Below are positions 19,101-20,714 of a DNA stretch of 20,714 nucleotides, one piece after another. Source of the DNA: Goniomonas avonlea (Eukaryota > Cryptophyceae > Goniomonadida > Goniomonadaceae); NCBI GenBank assembly GCA_003573635.1, contig QUTJ01031809.1:1-20714 (forward strand), in the 5' to 3' direction. Each line of letters starts with the position of its first letter. The stretch's first letter is position 1. A model generated the notes under the pieces. It worked only from the letters and a program-made list of their open reading frames with translations, was not told the origin of the DNA and did no database searches. A program made the translations under genes and the position numbers.

Positions 19101-20219
19101 GGCTAACGTCTGGAACGAATGTCTCCTGTGTTCGCGTGGGACGATGATTGTGACCGGCCAGATTGTCACTGAAACGCTGTGTTTGTTGTCATCATTGGTT
19201 CCGACGTCTCGGCCACGATCTGGGCAGAGCCTCGCTCGCTGGTGTCCTGACAATCTTGCAGCAGCAAAGAGTTTGCGGTGCGCAGGACAGCAGCGCAAAC
19301 TCCACGGGGCGTTGCGGAAAGTGCTGGCACCCACGCTGACGGTGCTTACTACTTGGGGTGGGAGGGAGGCAGAGAGATGGGGGAGACAACCCGGGACATG
19401 GACGGGGATATTGGCAGGGACAGGGACAGGAACACGCCCCCTTTGTTGGCTCCCAGACTCGACGGCTCGACACCTCAACGTGACACACCTCAGAGGACAC
19501 ACTTCAAGGGACACAGCTCGGAAGATGCATCTCAAGAGAGAGACACCTCAGGCGACACAGCTCGGGGGACCTCAAGGGAGACACAGCTAGGATAGCTCAG
19601 GACACTCCTCACGGGACACCTAGGGGGGGGGGGGGCGAGAGGAAGGCAGACACCTCACATCTTGTGCGCAGGGAGGGGCGCCAGTGCCAGAGAAGCTGCT
19701 TGGAACTTTAGTTGTGTTGCAGCTCGGGGTGACCTTCAGGAAGTTAGGCCTGGTGCACGACAGCCTCGCGGCCTTCCTTGCCGTGCGTATCGCCGCACCC
19801 GGCCATTCCAGTAGTTGTTTGTAATCAATCGGTTCCTAACTGTCACCTCCACCCCTGGTGTTTGTGATCAAATCGATCCGATTAATGCTGCACCTTTCGC
19901 GCTTTCCCTTGTTCCATGTTACTCGCTTGTCACACTCGCGTTTGGGGCACGCGCGTGTATCTCCGCATTTCAACCCTCTCGTTGCATTGGCCAATTTGTC
20001 GCGAACTCCTTTCAGCTTGGGCACTTGGTGTGGCTCTGCCTGTGGCCGAAGCAAGTGTGGCCCTGTGTCGCTCTGAGTGTGGCTCTTTTATCCCACGAGA
20101 CAAGGCCTTTCGTTCCATGACTTGGCACACAGGCACACCCTGACGTCTACGTCTTTGACAACAACATGGTCTCTCTCGCCCCGCCGCGCCCTCAACGCCC
20201 TTTCGGCCGGACCTACTAA
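16059..20219 (+). CDS. Eight-exon Pro/Ser/Ala-rich C-terminal block (same gene or a second gene)
   Basis: Proposed exons: 16059-16187 (or from 16044), 16635-17027, 17196-17295, 17747-about 18063, about 18272-18484, 18878-18931, 19672-19782, 20133-20219 (about 467 codons plus stop). Phases agree at the junctions I could fix. The 17295 to 17747 junction is phase 1 with both boundaries independent. No known domain is seen: the protein is disordered at first and ends with a short hydrophobic and an Arg/Pro-rich segment. The first exon is phase 0, matching the donor at 8621, so it may be the end of the NEK-like gene. Alternatively a separate gene begins at the ATG at 16644, which has an in-frame stop just upstream in the intron. 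Confidence 0.55.
16295..16578. repeat. 136-bp perfect tandem duplication in intron 16188-16634
   Basis: 16295-16430 and 16443-16578 look identical over 136 bp at a spacing of 148. The linker CTTGCACCTGGTGTT recurs once more at about 16603-16617, after a short insertion. Confidence 0.95.
16635..17027 (+). CDS. Large exon, Pro/Glu-rich then Ala/Ser-rich
   Basis: The exon is 131 codons between TTTGACAG and CAG/GTATTG. It starts RNPMSQRRSGSPAV, passes PALPPPETEPQPEREPELP and a helical SFLSKLGRRESFSSS, then TSVLAELGLAPEPTASQ, an Ala/Ser/Gly run, and YEPVTVIRVQ at the end. It has the clearest codon structure in the right half of the window. The SKLGRRESFS stretch is a basophilic-kinase-like phosphosite context. 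Confidence 0.75.
17196..17295 (+). CDS. Ser-rich exon
   Basis: A 100-nt exon between GCGACAG and GCCG/GTGCGT, phase 0 in and phase 1 out. It encodes TRSKVSEEPPLSTLSYSVGL and a Ser/Ala-rich end (SSASASNSTPAPA). The leftover base matches the exon at 17747. Confidence 0.6.
17480..17735. repeat. Pyrimidine-rich CCTCTGCCTCCTCCAAC repeat in intron 17296-17746
   Basis: Irregular copies of CCTCTGCCTCCTCC form an almost purine-free plus strand running to the acceptor at 17746. The long open frames over it come from the repeat. Confidence 0.75.
17747..18063 (+). CDS. Ala/Ser/Val-rich low-complexity exon
   Basis: It begins after CCACACAG and encodes a run such as AGSATVSAGASASLSASS and AVAVAAATLASAPAAAAQ, with few charged residues. 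It is probably disordered or weakly helical. The donor is uncertain: GAG/GTTGGC at 18064, CAAC/GTGGCA at about 18090 or AAA/GTGTGC at about 18101 are all possible. The frame runs to a stop at 18160-18162 if unspliced. Confidence 0.55.
18272..18484 (+). CDS. Exon with charged helix then Ala/Gly-rich run
   Basis: It encodes QQLFATAPADMDGPAKGITK, then EQTKAVTTAVQSWARGDKLR, then an Ala/Gly-rich stretch ending VSVRK at a GTGAAC donor (18485). An alternative acceptor at 18260 would add eleven bases and pair with another upstream donor. Confidence 0.6.
18555..18770. repeat. GTGCAGTGCCGGTGG duplication and CAACCCTCAA minisatellite
   Basis: GGTGCAGTGCCGGTGG stands twice (about 18555 and 18596). From 18628 to 18770 there are repeated CAACCCTCAATGTCACCTC-like units. 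They lie in the intron 18485-18877. Confidence 0.75.
18878..18931 (+). CDS. Small basic exon
   Basis: It encodes AHKKAPEPARVEPRKDKR, 18 codons, after GCGGCAG and before GTTTGT. A stronger donor (GTATGT) lies four bases further on but breaks phase with the next exon. Confidence 0.5.
18932..19671. other. Long intron; GACACAGCTC minisatellite and G-tract at its end
   Basis: No exon is supported between 18932 and 19671. At about 19465-19620 CACCTCAR and GACACAGCTCGG units alternate. A run of 13 G residues follows at 19623-19635, shortly before the acceptor at 19671. Confidence 0.55.
19672..19782 (+). CDS. Hydrophobic exon
   Basis: It encodes GGAPVPEKLLGTLVVLQLGV and then FRKLGLVHDSLAAFLA, ending at GCC/GTGCGT (19783), phase 0 on both sides. 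The pattern fits an amphipathic helix pair rather than a long membrane span. It has no ATG in frame. Confidence 0.55.
19783..20132. other. Intron, nothing recognised
   Basis: Only shadow frames are present between the GTGCGT donor and the CACACAG acceptor. Confidence 0.45.
20133..20219 (+). CDS. Terminal exon with stop
   Basis: After CACACAG it encodes AHPDVYVFDNNMVSLAPP, then RPQRPFGRTY, with a TAA at 20217-20219. Dense coding-like codon use in a single frame and an abrupt stop suggest the true C-terminus. No AATAAA signal follows within the window. Confidence 0.55.
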   Translation, partial: AHPDVYVFDNNMVSLAPPRPQRPFGRTY

Positions 20220-20714
20220 TTTATTGCAAGGCCCACCATGGCTGGTAGTTCCTGGAGGTAGACCGACCGACCGGCGACGGCTGCAGTCCTCTGGATGTTT
20301 CCTCTGCTCGAGAGGTGGGATATGACAGATTGGATGTGACTTCCTGGCCTTCCCTCTCGAACTCTTCCAAGTATCCGGATCGATAGTGGCCTCTTCACTT
20401 AATACTGCGGCTGTGTAAATTACGTTGATAAGTACCGGTACCCTTTCAAGTGCTGTTGAAACAGTCACAGGCGAATTGCCTCACGTAGGTGCCACACTGT
20501 GGTGACCATTGCTCTCCTACTGTAGCGGTAATGTGGCCCTGACTCGCCAATGGCAGTAATGTGGCCCGTCTAGGCTCGTTGTATTTTCCCCTTCGAGTTT
20601 CGATTGGACAGTCTGGCCGACAACAATTGGTGTGACGGCCCATCAGGGACATGAAAGCGATGCTGACACAAGATATGTGCTTTACAGATCATGATATATA
20701 TATATATATATATA
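20220..20714. other. Downstream region ending in an AT microsatellite
   Basis: No gene is seen. The last 21 bases (20694-20714) are an uninterrupted AT repeat that reaches the window edge. Confidence 0.6.

Noticed and set aside
20414-20418. TGTAA as an algal-type poly(A) signal
   Set aside because: A five-base match about 195 bp after the stop is expected by chance and the lineage is unknown.

Overview
The window reads as nuclear DNA of a GC-rich, intron-rich, probably single-celled eukaryote. The evidence is a protein kinase core split over nine exons with matching GT-AG junctions and intron phases, short exons between low-complexity introns, no operons or Shine-Dalgarno signals, and remains of a tyrosine-recombinase retrotransposon. 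The species cannot be named. RPxSA-type repeats in the kinase tail hint at a microtubule or ciliary role.

Layout. Positions 264-2421 encode a complete kinase catalytic domain of the NEK family, with a DLG motif in place of DFG as in NEK6/7. Positions 2679-8620 hold about fifteen small exons of a long, mostly disordered tail: four RPxSA motifs in four separate exons, an acidic block, a short coiled coil and proline/serine-rich segments. Most junctions keep the reading phase. Positions 8621-16043 form a long stretch with little host coding. Inside it, from about 10.5 to 15.8 kb, lies a decayed element with a gag-like piece and a reverse transcriptase on the plus strand and a tyrosine recombinase on the minus strand, i.e. 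a DIRS-like fossil. Positions 16059-20219 hold eight more exons (Pro/Ser/Ala-rich, then a basic and a hydrophobic segment) ending in a stop at 20217-20219.

The exon ending at 8620 and the exon starting at 16044 or 16059 are both phase 0. One gene of about 1,400 codons from 264 to 20219, carrying the fossil in a 7.4-kb intron, is therefore possible. The alternative is a second gene starting at the ATG at 16644. The sequence alone does not decide.

The introns are rich in simple and tandem repeats: a C-tract, GT/GCG minisatellites, a CCCTCAA-like array, a 136-bp perfect tandem duplication, and a strong 18-bp-stem hairpin at 6593-6633. All exon models were worked out by eye from splice consensus, phase and protein plausibility, with no transcript or database support.
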